In this document: positions 34,159 through 42,749 of the stretch, one piece after another
Layout of the letters: every line of letters starts with the position of its first letter
How positions within the stretch are numbered: position 1 is the stretch's first letter
Assembly: GCF_008638365.1 (NCBI RefSeq)
Contig: NZ_VWVU01000023.1
Span: 48,321-112,320 of the forward strand
DNA from: Nocardiopsis quinghaiensis
GTDB lineage: Bacteria > Actinomycetota > Actinomycetes > Streptosporangiales > Streptosporangiaceae
Reading direction: 5' to 3'
DNA: 64,000 nt
The notes under the pieces: model-generated
What the model saw: only the letters and a program-made list of their open reading frames with translations
What the model was told of the DNA's origin: nothing
The model's database searches: none
Made by a program: the position numbers and the translations under genes

Positions 34159-35579
34159 TCATCTGAGCGCGGGCAGTGCGCCCAGCCGCTGCCAACAGGT
34201 CGTGAACGCCTGCGCCCAGGGCCAGGTGCGCTCGATGGCCAGCACCCGGTAGCGGGCGTGGCGGGACAGCCTCGCGTGCAGGTGGTAGAGGCGGTAGCGC
34301 ATCGTGTTGGGCTCGGCCGCCTGGAGTTCCTGGCCTTCGTGCAGGGTGAGCAGCCGCAACCAGGCGTCCAGATCCTGGGCCAGGTTGTGGGCCAGCACCC
34401 AGGAACGGTTCACCACCCAGCACTGCGAGGGCAGGTGGGAAAGCTCCATCGCCTTGTCGCAGCGCACCCGGTCCTCGACCACCGCGTGCCGGCGGTGCAC
34501 CGCGTCCAGCCACTGTTCCTGGCGGGAGCCGCCGATCCCCCACATGCGGCCTATGTCGGTCGCGGTGATGGCGTACTTCCACCCGGTGCGCTTTTCCAGC
34601 GCGGTGAGGTTCTCGGTGTGCCGGCCGCTGGGGTGTACCCGGCGCACGATCAACCGCAGTCCCTGCGGCCAGCCCGTGCGGGTGTTGGGCCCGCTCAGCT
34701 CGGCGACCTGGTATTGGGAGTCGGCGGTGCCGTCCTGGTGCACCGCGGCGTGCCAGATGGTCTCGGGCAGGGCCGCGATCGCTTCCTCGTCGGCGCTGGT
34801 GATGGCCCATCCGACGGTGTAGCGCACGGTGCGCCTGGTGGTGTTGAGCCCTTGGAGGTGCTCCAGCAGGGCGTGGGTGGCCCCAGCCCCGTCGATACGC
34901 ACCAGAACCTTGGCCCTGGACGATCCGGGTACCTGGGCCAGGGCATCGGTGAGGACCCGCACGTGATCGTCCACGGTGTTGGACCCGGCGTTGCCCGGCC
35001 GTAGCTCCATGGCCAGGCACTCGAAGGTGTTGGCGCACCAGGTGGCCAGCGGGTGGAACCCGAAGGTCTTCTTGAAGGTGGGTGCGGCGCCCTGTTTGTT
35101 GGAGGCCGCGGCGGGGATGGTGGCGTCCATGTCGATCCATCCGGTGAGCTTCTTTCCGGCGACTCCGACGGTGGGGAAACCGCCGGGGCGCAGGGCGAGC
35201 AGGTTCCACACGTGGCGGCGGACCTCGGCTCTGGCCTTGTTGATCGTGGCCAGCGCCGCCTCGTCGATGGCGGCCAGGGTGCGCCAGAGCGTGGAGTCGG
35301 AGGCGGGCGCGCCCATGAGCAGGTCTGGTGTGCGCCCAGGCGTTCGGTGCCGGAGAGGTTGCGTGCTCCCAGGACGATCGCGATGGCTGCCTCGATGAGG
35401 ATGCTGGCGCGGTCGCGCCACCGGTTGCCTTGGCCTGTGGGCAGGGTCGTGGCCAGGTGGTGGGTGAGGCCGGTCCGGTCGGCCAGACGGCGCAGGAGCA
35501 CGGTTCCGGCGTGGCCGATGAGGTTCTTCGCTGTGGAAGTGACGGACAGGCGGTGGTCCCAGGCGGTGGCGTCGCTCAC
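34159..35579 (-). pseudogene. IS1380-family transposase with internal frameshift
   Basis: The minus strand starts MSDATAWDHRLSVTSTAKNL at 35579 and runs in one frame to about 35325 (LSGTERLGAHQ). It then continues in the next frame from SDSTLWRTLAAIDEAALATI to the stop at 34159. The second part holds the DDE domain (LTGWIDMDATIPAAAS, KVLVRIDGAGATHALLEHL) and the long C-terminal helical region. Total length is that of a normal IS1380 transposase, so a single indel separates it from an active copy; a sequencing error is possible. Terminal repeats were not resolved. Confidence 0.85.
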
Positions 35580-35796
35580 CAGAAAGGTGCTCCTTCTCCT
35601 GCTGTGGTTCTGAGCTCGACACTCGAATCCTCACAGGTGGGGGCACCTTTCGTTTATTTTTGGGGAATTCCCAGCTCCTCATTGAATACCCGAGGTCGGC
35701 GGAGCTTCTGCGTGGTGGTGACGGCAGTAGTTGACGGCAACGTCAGCGGACGTGGGCTGTGCAGGGTGTTTCGTACCGAGTTCGATCGAGGCTGTG

Positions 35797-35872
35797 GCAT
35801 GTGCCGGGATCGCCTCCCGCCATATGCGAGTCAGCCCCAGAGGATCAAGACCTGAACCCACGGATTAAAAGT
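35797..35872 (+). repeat. Integration module 4: leader joined to a tRNA-Lys core
   Basis: The leader (CATGTGCCGGGATCGCCTCC) is followed within about 20 bases by a degenerate tRNA-Lys(TTT) 3' half (35838-35872, GAACCCACGGATTAAAAGT on the plus strand). The integrase and both arms are deleted. The following 280 bases to the next gene hold nothing recognised. Confidence 0.6.
35838..35872 (-). other. Attachment-core remnant: 3' part of tRNA-Lys(TTT)
   Basis: The minus strand carries ACTTTTAATCCGTGGGTTC, i.e. the anticodon loop with TTT and the variable region, as in the better-preserved core at 37.6 kb. T-arm and acceptor have decayed. Confidence 0.55.
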
Positions 35873-36153
35873 TCGCGTTCGGGAAACGGCCCGGGAGGGT
35901 TGTTGAAAGCCCCTGGTTCCCGACGGGGTTTGGGGAGGCCGTGGACGGCTTTCGCCACCGCCTGCCGCAGGTGGCGGAGAACGTTGGTTTCCTGAAGGCT
36001 CCGGACGCTCACCGGGCCGCCGGTGGGGCCATGTCCACCTCGCGGTTGGTGACGCTTTCCCGGTGGAGCCCGTGGGTAGCCTTCGGAGACCGACCCTCCC
36101 CTCGTGCACCGGTCTCAGTGGTGAGCCGGCGAGGGCCTGCGTGGGCGTCCGGT

Positions 36154-36894
36154 TCACGCATCGCAGGCCGGGAGGAATCGGTCCGAGGCCGCGGGGGGAA
36201 GAAGGTTGTCCATTCCTCCTGCCTCGCGCTGTTGGGAGGCGGTGAAGTCCTCGTGGAAGCGCCCGTCCCTGCCGCTCAGCCCGTTTTCGGCTCCGCCCAG
36301 CAGACCGGCGATCGCGTCATGGCCGTCCCCGTAGTGGTAGTACGAGGCGAGATCGGGGTGTTCGTCCTCGTTGAGGTCGACCACGCGCAGACCGTAGGTG
36401 TACCCCAGGTGCGGTTGCACGGTGCGCTGTCCGATTCCCCGGTCCGAGAAAGGGCCCAGACGCAGTTCGCCCACCCTGGGGTCCTCCCCCGCGTCGTCTA
36501 CGTCGGTGGGGGTGGCCGCCGCGACCACCAGGTCGAGCCACCCGTCGCCGTCGAAGTCGGCCACCGCGGCCACGACCTGCTCGTCTTCCGTGGGCAGTTC
36601 TCCGAGCAGGTCGGCAGGTGAGCTTCCGAGCAGGTCCTTTGGTGTGCGCGGTTCCGAGAAACCGGATTCATCGCCGAAGGAGACGGCCAGGTCGGCGCCT
36701 GTGCCCTCGGTGCCGGTGACGCGGTCGAGGCGGTCGTCGTTGTTCACGTCGGCGATCAGCCGTCCCGTGGAGTCCGTGCACGGGGGGAAGGTGCTGGGCC
36801 CGGACGGCTCGGGTGGAGCCGGATGGCAGCCGGTGAGCGCCAGGCCCAGGGCGGCTGCCCCACAGAGCCCCCGGTGTGCTCGGCTGGTGATCAT
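36154..36894 (-). CDS. Secreted lipoprotein with FG-GAP/VCBS-like repeats
   Basis: This 246-residue protein starts at ATG 36894 (MITSRAHRGLCGAA), which leaves a compact signal peptide and lipobox LALTGC (lipidated Cys near residue 23). The mature part has calcium-loop repeats: ADVNNDDRLDRVTG, VADFDGDGWLDLVVAAATP and VDLNEDEHPDLASYY, the D-x-[DN]-x-D-G pattern of FG-GAP beta-propeller blades. Only about three blades are visible, so it is a small, possibly partial propeller on the outer face of the membrane. No enzymatic motif is seen. It stands alone between modules 4 and 5, next to a broken membrane gene. Confidence 0.78.
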   Translation of the reverse strand: MITSRAHRGLCGAAALGLALTGCHPAPPEPSGPSTFPPCTDSTGRLIADVNNDDRLDRVTGTEGTGADLAVSFGDESGFSEPRTPKDLLGSSPADLLGELPTEDEQVVAAVADFDGDGWLDLVVAAATPTDVDDAGEDPRVGELRLGPFSDRGIGQRTVQPHLGYTYGLRVVDLNEDEHPDLASYYHYGDGHDAIAGLLGGAENGLSGRDGRFHEDFTASQQREAGGMDNLLPPAASDRFLPACDA

Positions 36895-36985
36895 CTCGTG
36901 TGCCCGTCCTTGGGGGTAGCGGCCAGAGGAGAAGAGTGTCACCGAGTGCCCAGCCATCCGCAAGTGGGCCCTGGCGGCGCCTCCC

Positions 36986-37400
36986 TCAGTCCCGGGAACG
37001 CGCCGGACGATAGGTCAGCTCGCGCAGCAGCACTTCCGCCGGGCCCCGTCGGCCCCACCGCTCCAGCACGGCCGCACCGGCCACGCCGTGGCCGCCGCAC
37101 ACCCGCTCAACCGGTGCGCCACCAGCCCGACAGGTGCGCGCCCAGACCCAGCCCCCCCCAGGAAGCCAGTACCGGCCCCCGCACCAGCGACTGCGCCAGG
37201 TACCCGCTCATCGACCGTCGCCCCAGCGTCCCGATCCACAACACCGGTGGTCCGCCCCGCGGAGATGCCCCACACGGCCAGCCGCCGCAGCAGCACCAGG
37301 TGCCGGCCCGGCTCGTCCAGCAGCCGGTGTCGCGCCGCCAGCACGCCCACGAGGGGGATGGTTCTGGTAGGGGCGGCGCCCGAGTAGCCGGTGTCCTCTT
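36986..37400 (-). pseudogene. DUF418-family membrane protein fragment with frameshifts
   Basis: Minus-strand pieces in three frames line up as the C-terminal half of a DUF418 transporter-like protein: LVGVLAARHRLLDEPGRHL, then GTLGRRSMSGYLAQSLVRGP with VLASWGGLGLGAHLSGW, then VLERWGRRGPAEVLLRELTY ending RPARSRD. At least two frameshifts and loss of the N-terminal half make it non-functional. Confidence 0.6.
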
Positions 37401-37608
37401 CCCCTGCTTGATGCGCGGCGGGTTCGTGAGCAGCTCTCTGGCCCACCAGGCCGCACACCGCCTGACAGGCCGCCCCGGGAAAGCCTCACAGGAGGTGGAG
37501 GCACGGACGAGGCTGAAGAGCACGCATGGAGCAACCGGACGGTTCCGGAAGCGAGAAAACCCCGGGACAGAAGCCTTGCACAGGTCCTCTGAACTGGGAT
37601 TTTGCGGG

Positions 37609-37652
37609 TAGGCCCCCAGGGGCTCGAACCCTGAACCCACGGATTAAAAGTG
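37609..37652 (-). other. Attachment core: 3' half of tRNA-Lys(TTT)
   Basis: The minus strand reads ACTTTTAATCCGTGGGTTCA followed by GGGTTCGAGCCCCTGGGGGC, i.e. anticodon loop with TTT, T-arm and 3' acceptor strand. The 5' half of the tRNA is missing, so it is an attachment scar. Confidence 0.75.
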
Positions 37653-37826
37653 CCCTGGTTATGTGTCGTCACCTGCCGCTACGTACCGTTTTGCGCCATT
37701 GCATTCGGCCCGCTGTACCGTCCGGTACCGTGTCGTGCCACATGATGTCGCCCCGGTCTGAAACTGCGGAGCACAAACGGAGCACACATCGCTGGCGTTT
37801 GGCGTCCGATGGTACCTCGTGAGGTC
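37609..37826 (+). repeat. Integration module 5: tRNA-Lys core and right arm
   Basis: A well-preserved tRNA-Lys 3' half (37609-37652) is followed by about 125 bases, then ACTGCGGAGCACAAACGGAG (direct CGGAGCA repeats, 37764-37783) and GGCGTCCGATGGTACCTCG with a slightly altered palindrome ending at 37826. The right arm is shared with the tRNA-Arg modules although the core differs. The leader and integrase are absent. Confidence 0.75.
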
Positions 37827-37900
37827 CTTGAATATCAGGGACCACCTTGGTCTGCTGGTCGGACAGGTAGGTCAATCCATGTGTGTTGGAGGCTGTTCCC

Positions 37901-38887
37901 GTGTCGTCCACACCGCTGTTCTCCACCTACCGTCAGGGCGAGAACCGGGTCACCTCGTCGATGCTGGCGGTCTTCGAACGGATCGGTCTGTCCCTGGTCG
38001 AGGAGATCCTGGCCAAGGCCTCGGGCGAGGCCACGCTGGAGACGGTCACCTTCACCAACCAGCCCAAGGCCGGCAAGGGATCGGTCCCCGACGCTCGCAT
38101 CTCCGCGGACTTCACCTATCTGTTCGAGGTCAAGACCGTCCGCGGCACGGTCGGTGCAAAGCAGCTCCGTTGCCACTTGGCGAACCTGAAAGAAGGGGCG
38201 GGCCGGTACCTGTTCGTGCTCACCCCCGACCCCACACGGCCCGCTGCGCTCGACGCTGTGGACGACAGGCGCATGGTGTGGTTCAACTTCGCCGCCCTGT
38301 ACGACGCCATCACCGCGGTGGTGGACGACGCCTTCCTGGCACCCTCTGAACGTGACCGGTTCCTGCTGCGGGAGCTGCAGGCGCTGTTCGACAACGACGG
38401 TCTGGTGACCTCGGATGAAGTGGTGGTCGTGGCCGCCAGCCAGGCCTACCCCGAGTACCTGGAATCTGCGGCCTACATCTGCCAGCCCGGCCGGTCCTTC
38501 CGGGAAGGGCTGACCCACATGGGCTTCTACGCCCAGCAGGCCATCCAACCGCACCTGGCCCGCATCCTCACCTGTGAGGACCACGTGCCCTTCACCTACG
38601 AGGAGGCGCTGCGGCGGGAGGGCAACGGAGGCAGGGACGCCCGGATCGGAGACCTGGTCCGCGCATCCTTGGAGACCGGGGCCCGTGAGGAGGGGCAGGA
38701 GTACATGGTGTTCCTGCTCTCCGAGCCGGAAGCCCCTGAGACCGTGGTGTTGGAGGCACCGGTGGCCAACGACACGGTGGCCGCCTCCGGTCGTCCGTGG
38801 GCGTGGACGATGGGCCAGCGGTATGTGTCCCTGGCCGCTCTGCGCAAACCCGGGGTGCGCACCACCAGCGACCTGGAAACCTCCTGA
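37901..38887 (+). CDS. PD-(D/E)XK nuclease-like protein
   Basis: This 328-residue protein starts at GTG 37901, eight bases after a perfect GGAGG; a GTG 18 bases earlier lacks a site. The N-terminal domain fits a restriction-endonuclease-like core: helix NRVTSSMLAVFERIGLSLVE, then PDARISADFTYLFEVKT (Asp and E-x-K, residues ~62-80). The C-terminal 200 residues are an unknown alpha/beta domain (FLAPSERDRFLLRELQALF; VVVAASQAYPEYLESAAYI). Such proteins are often stand-alone defence nucleases. It opens the cargo block between modules 5 and 6 and converges on another PD-(D/E)XK gene. Confidence 0.65.
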   Translation: MSSTPLFSTYRQGENRVTSSMLAVFERIGLSLVEEILAKASGEATLETVTFTNQPKAGKGSVPDARISADFTYLFEVKTVRGTVGAKQLRCHLANLKEGAGRYLFVLTPDPTRPAALDAVDDRRMVWFNFAALYDAITAVVDDAFLAPSERDRFLLRELQALFDNDGLVTSDEVVVVAASQAYPEYLESAAYICQPGRSFREGLTHMGFYAQQAIQPHLARILTCEDHVPFTYEEALRREGNGGRDARIGDLVRASLETGAREEGQEYMVFLLSEPEAPETVVLEAPVANDTVAASGRPWAWTMGQRYVSLAALRKPGVRTTSDLETS

Positions 38888-38948
38888 ACAGATGGCTGGT
38901 GTGGTGCTGTGCGACGCGCGGGCTGGTGGGGGTCTTCCGCTTTCGCGC

Positions 38949-38966
38949 GGGCGGTAGGGTCCGCCC
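38949..38966. terminator. Candidate bidirectional terminator between convergent nuclease-like genes
   Basis: GGGCGG-TAGGGT-CCGCCC gives a 6-bp GC stem with further near-pairing outside it, in the 163-base gap between two convergent genes. No T-run. Confidence 0.4.
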
Positions 38967-39050
38967 CGCCAGAGGGGAATCCGCCCGGTGGTGCCCGCTA
39001 CCTGTAGTGGCGGTGCTGGGCTCGGCGCAGGCGAGCGGGCACGTGATCGG

Positions 39051-40088
39051 CTAGAGCCTCAGGATCCCCAGCACGGCCCCCACCTTGGTCTCCAGGGCAT
39101 CGACCAACTCCGGTCCGCTGGCGTCGCTGGGCACTTCGAGAGGCACCCACGCGTGTCCATCGTCGCGTCGGACCTTGCGGGACAGTTCTGAAGCCAGGAG
39201 TCGTTGTAGGGCCGTCTGGAATCCTCCGGATCCCTTGTCGTCCTTGTGGAGCATCAGCCAGAACGGGGTCAGCCCTTCGTCCGCGAATCTGCCCCAGACC
39301 CCGACCTGCACCCAGGTCTCCTGGCTGATTTCCGGTAGATACCGGTATGTCCATGGCTTCGACACCAGGTTTCCTTGCATCGGCAGGTCGCGGGGCCCCA
39401 GAGACCCCAGAAACCGCGCCGTGACGACGTTCACGATCTTGACGAGGTCGCTCGCTCGCTCCTGCCAGTCTCGGCCGGCGGTGGTTTCAGCGAGAGGCGG
39501 TATGACGCCTCCACCCAGCGTCTGGCACATGGCCCTCAGCTGACGCAGGTCGTTGGCGAGTGCGGCATCACTGGTTTGCTCGGCGACGTCAGCCCACACG
39601 TTGAGCCATTCGTCCCAGGTGATGACAGCGTGCGCCGCCGCCTCGGCCCGGGTACTGATCGTCCGCTGGAGGGTCCGCTGCGCTTCGTCCACTCTGCTTG
39701 ACGGGACGAGCACGAACAAAGCACCCCGGTGGGGACCGGAGCGCCGGTTGAGGATCTCGAGGTAGGCGGCCACCTGCCCGTCGGTCAGATGCGCATCGAA
39801 CTTGGCCTCGACAAGGGCGATGATGCGGCCGTCCGTATCGAGCATCTCGATGTCGGGTCGGGACCTGTCATCGTGCACCGACTCGGGAACGAGCTGGTCC
39901 ACGCCGGTGAGATCTATGTTGGCCCGCATCCCCAGGTGCGCGAGTATCGCGGTGCGGAGCTCTGGATCTGACGCCAGCCAGGTCAGCGATTTGGTCACTG
40001 CGATCTCGCCCATGTTCATGAACCAGCCCTCGCCGGCGAGTTGGCCCAGCAGGGGGACTCGGCCATCGGGGGAGTCAGTGTCTGCCAT
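39051..40088 (-). CDS. PD-(D/E)XK nuclease family protein
   Basis: This 345-residue protein starts at ATG 40088 (MADTDSPDGRVPLLGQLAGE); the upstream frame enters the repeated leader of module 6. The nuclease core is clear: N-terminal helix with EIAVTKSLTWLAS, then RPDIEMLDTDGRIIALVEAK (the PD and E-x-K residues), followed by helix TDGQVAAYLEILNRR. This is the arrangement of PDDEXK_4-type nucleases found near defence genes. The C-terminal half has a separate domain (WTYRYLPEISQETWVQVGVW). A role in phage or plasmid restriction is plausible but not shown. Confidence 0.75.
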   Translation of the reverse strand: MADTDSPDGRVPLLGQLAGEGWFMNMGEIAVTKSLTWLASDPELRTAILAHLGMRANIDLTGVDQLVPESVHDDRSRPDIEMLDTDGRIIALVEAKFDAHLTDGQVAAYLEILNRRSGPHRGALFVLVPSSRVDEAQRTLQRTISTRAEAAAHAVITWDEWLNVWADVAEQTSDAALANDLRQLRAMCQTLGGGVIPPLAETTAGRDWQERASDLVKIVNVVTARFLGSLGPRDLPMQGNLVSKPWTYRYLPEISQETWVQVGVWGRFADEGLTPFWLMLHKDDKGSGGFQTALQRLLASELSRKVRRDDGHAWVPLEVPSDASGPELVDALETKVGAVLGILRL

Positions 40089-40150
40089 GGCCACACAGTA
40101 GACTTTCGCCGCTAAGAACTCTGCCCTGTGCCGGGTCTGGTGGAGGGAGG

Positions 40151-40190
40151 GATGCATGTCGGGATCGCCTCCCGTCACCCGCCCGGGTTT
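40151..40190 (+). repeat. Integration module 6: leader only
   Basis: GATGCATGTCGGGATCGCCT followed by CCCGTCACCC matches the module leader with its CGGGATCGCCTCCCG hairpin. No integrase or core sequence follows before the next gene. Confidence 0.6.
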
Positions 40191-40379
40191 GGTGGTCGCT
40201 CCCGCTCAGGTGGCCATAGAAGCTACGACCGATGGGGCAGTGGAGCACGGGTGTGTGCTGGCCGCGGTGGGTGACTGGACGGGTTCGGGTGTCCCCCGGG
40301 TGGGGTTCTCTGTCTGTGGCCGGCCCTGACGTGAAGAACGGCTTTCCCCGTGTGCTCGGCGCCCGCTAGGTTCTCCGGC

Positions 40380-41021
40380 ATGGCTGGTTACTGGGGGCTG
40401 CGTGTCGGGGCATGGCTCGAGGAGCTGAAGCGGACGCGGCCGGTGTTCCACTCTGAGGCGGACTTCCAGCACGCCTTGGCCTGGACGGCGCACCTGTTCG
40501 AGCCTTCTCTCCGGGTGCGGATGGAGGTCAAGACCGCCGTGGGTCACCTGGACCTGTTGATCTCCGCCCCGGAGCAGGACCGGAACCTGGTGCTGGAGCT
40601 GAAGTACCTCAAGGCTGCCTGGAGCGGCACGGTGGCGGGCGAGCGCTTCGAGCTGGCGAACCAGGGTGCCCAGGACATCCGGGGCTACGACGTGGTCAAG
40701 GACATCAGCCGCGTGGAACAGCTGACCGGTCACGCGCCGGGCTGGAGCGGTGGTGTGCTGGTGCTGTCCAATGACCCGGGCTACTGGAGTCGTCCCGGCC
40801 ATGGCCGGACCACCAACGCCGACGCCTTCCGCGTCTATGAGGGCAGTCAGCTCGCGGGGGTCCGGGCATGGGGGCCCAACACCGGACGGGGCACTATGAA
40901 GGGCCGCACCGGTCCCATCCGGCTGCGCGGCGCATACAGGTGCGCCTGGTCGGGCTACTCGCGACTGGAGGGCCGCCGGGGCGACTTCCGGCTGTTGAGC
41001 ATCCCGGTTCTGGACCGGTGA
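40380..41021 (+). CDS. Small PD-(D/E)XK-like nuclease protein
   Basis: This 213-residue protein starts at ATG 40380 (MAGYWGLRVGAWLEELKRTR). Its core resembles a restriction-endonuclease fold: a helix with FHSEADFQHALAWTAHLFEP, strand VRMEVKTAVGHLDLLI with Asp, and LVLELKYLKA with E-x-K, then a helix-rich segment (AQDIRGYDVVKDISRVEQL). It is the third such protein in 3.5 kb, on the far side of a module leader. No ATPase or methylase partner is present. A DNA- or RNA-cleaving defence or competition role is inferred. Confidence 0.6.
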   Translation: MAGYWGLRVGAWLEELKRTRPVFHSEADFQHALAWTAHLFEPSLRVRMEVKTAVGHLDLLISAPEQDRNLVLELKYLKAAWSGTVAGERFELANQGAQDIRGYDVVKDISRVEQLTGHAPGWSGGVLVLSNDPGYWSRPGHGRTTNADAFRVYEGSQLAGVRAWGPNTGRGTMKGRTGPIRLRGAYRCAWSGYSRLEGRRGDFRLLSIPVLDR

Positions 41022-41131
41022 CCAGCCGTCGCGCACAGCGCCCACGGACGCTTCGGGGTGTGCTTTCACCAGACACACTTGCTGAAGGCCGTGGACGATC
41101 TGGTTTGTGCCCGACTGCTCGTGGTGCTCGC

Positions 41132-41825
41132 TCAGGCCAGGCGCGGCGGGCTTCCACGCTCTGGAAGGTGGATCCACCCTTCCCGCTCGGCCAGGGCGAC
41201 TTCCTCGCCCTCAGGCCGGACAGTGAGCCCCAGGGCAGCGGCACGCGCGGTCAACGCCGCGACCAGGGCATCGAAAGCGTGCTCGCTGGCGTCATAGGCA
41301 CTCCGGTACTCCTCAGAGCACACCAACCACGGGGCCGATCTCAGGAGTCCTTGCATACTGCGTTCGAGTCCCAATTCCCACTGGGTGCGGGAAGCCGCCG
41401 GGTACACCTCCACGACCGTGCCGGCCCCGGCCCGGTCAACAGGCCGCCCACTGCACGCCAGGACGTCGGCGAGATACGCCCAGCGAGCGGCGGTAGCACC
41501 CAACTTGTCGAAGGACACCGACAACGGACGACCACCTGACACACACGCAGATCGGTGCGGCGCAACCGCAACCCCGCATAGTGCTCCGCGCGGTCCCGGC
41601 CGCGCCCCGGCCAGGGGCGCTGGTGGGTATGTGCGTGTACGGCCTCGGCGAAGTTGACCGGCCAGCCGAAGGGGCAGTCGACACCGGCACGGTCGCCGGG
41701 GCCCAGACCGCTCAGCAGGTCCAGTAGATCCTGATCGGTGCATCCCTGGCGCGCAGGCCTGACGACGGCGCCGTGCTGGCCCCAGACGATCTCAGCGGCC
41801 GCGGTGGTGCGGGCCGCCACAGCCA
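41132..41825 (-). pseudogene. DUF429 family protein, frameshifted and 5'-truncated
   Basis: The minus strand reads AEIVWGQHGAVVRPARQGCT, GVDCPFGWPVNFAEAVHAHT and HYAGLRLRRTDLRVCQVV, then shifts frame near 41525 to continue SVSFDKLGATAARWAYLADV, TVVEVYPAASRTQWELGLER and SEHAFDALVAALTARAAALG. These are DUF429 features (predicted nuclease-like RNase H-fold family). The start codon region is replaced by the module 7 leader, so the gene is broken at both places. Confidence 0.65.
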
Positions 41826-41850
41826 GGTGTTCCGTACCGGGGTTGGTAGA

Positions 41851-42203
41851 GGCTGCGGCGTGTGCCGGGATCGCCTCCCGTCACTTCCGGAACCGGACAG
41901 TCATCGCTCTCGATCCTGGGGTGCATGTCGAAGGTGATGCTGGGTCCGGTCGGCATCGTGCTGCCAGAGGTGACGCGGTAGGCGGCTGAACGTACCGCGT
42001 GTCTGGTGTGGCGAGCCTCCGGAAGGACCCGTCGGTGCGCGGGCATGGGGCGTGAGCGGAGGGCTGGTCCCACCAGCACGCACTTTCTCTGCGGCAAGGT
42101 GGTGTATCCCGTCCGTCCTAGCTGGGATGTTGTGGCGCACCTGGCAGGATTCGCACCTGCGGCCATCGGATGGGAAGCGGCGTCCGATGGCACCTCGCGA
42201 GGT
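41851..42203 (+). repeat. Integration module 7: leader, integrase scar, tRNA-Arg core, right arm
   Basis: Leader GTGTGCCGGGATCGCCTCCC (41860-41879), short linker with ACAGTCATCGCTCTCGATCC, integrase tail scar from ATG near 41936 (MLGPVGIVLPEVTR then TAG), tRNA-Arg core 42133-42175, then directly GGCGTCCGATGGCACCTCGC and the palindrome ending 42203. About 180 bases of spacer seen in module 3 are deleted between core and right arm. Confidence 0.75.
42133..42175 (-). other. Attachment core: 3' half of tRNA-Arg(TCT), mutated
   Basis: GGCAGGATTCGCACCTGCGG on the plus strand has one change from the T-arm consensus, and the anticodon loop is lost where the right arm joins. Not a functional tRNA. 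Confidence 0.65.
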
Positions 42204-42749
42204 CTTCGAGCCGGCACCGATGTGTGCTGGTCCGCAACCAGGTGTCCGTTTCCGAGCCCTCAGGGTGGAGTGTGCCCATGTCGGCCGCTGGCTTGTGCGT
42301 GCCTGAAGGGCGGTGCGGCTCTGGGGTCAGAGCGTCCGTTCGGTGCCGGTCGAAGCGCTCGCCCGTCTACAGGAAGCCCAGAGCCACAGAACGCTCTCCC
42401 GTGTTGTTGCGCGATGGAGGTTCTCTCCGTCCCGAAGCGAGGACGTCCGGCTTCAACCTGTGGGAAACCGCCCTGTCTGCTGTCCGTAGCCGTCACAGCA
42501 GCTCAGAAGGGCTATCCAACTAAACATGCGATAAGTGTCCGAATTCGGTCACAATGCTCTCTTGGGTTACTTGTGTGACTGAAGATGCATGTCGTGTGCT
42601 CGTGCGTCGCGTGATGTGACTTGCGACACTCGTCTGATGTTTCCTTTGGGCTGCTAGTTTCCCGTTCGGTCCCAGGACAACCACCGACCGTGCTCGGATG
42701 GCACGGCACCCACACGGTGATCCCCCAGCCTGGGTTAGAGAGCTCTGCC
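42204..42749. other. Intergenic region upstream of the LamG gene
   Basis: No gene is supported; open frames here are short and compositionally shadow-like. From about 42500 the sequence becomes less GC-rich (ACATGCGATAAGTGTCCGAA), as promoters often do in such hosts, so the promoter of the LamG/RHS pair probably lies at 42520-42740. No clear -35/-10 pair could be fixed. Confidence 0.35.

Noticed and set aside
34018..35004. Plus-strand open frame opposite the IS1380 transposase
   Set aside because: Antisense shadow of the transposase DDE domain.
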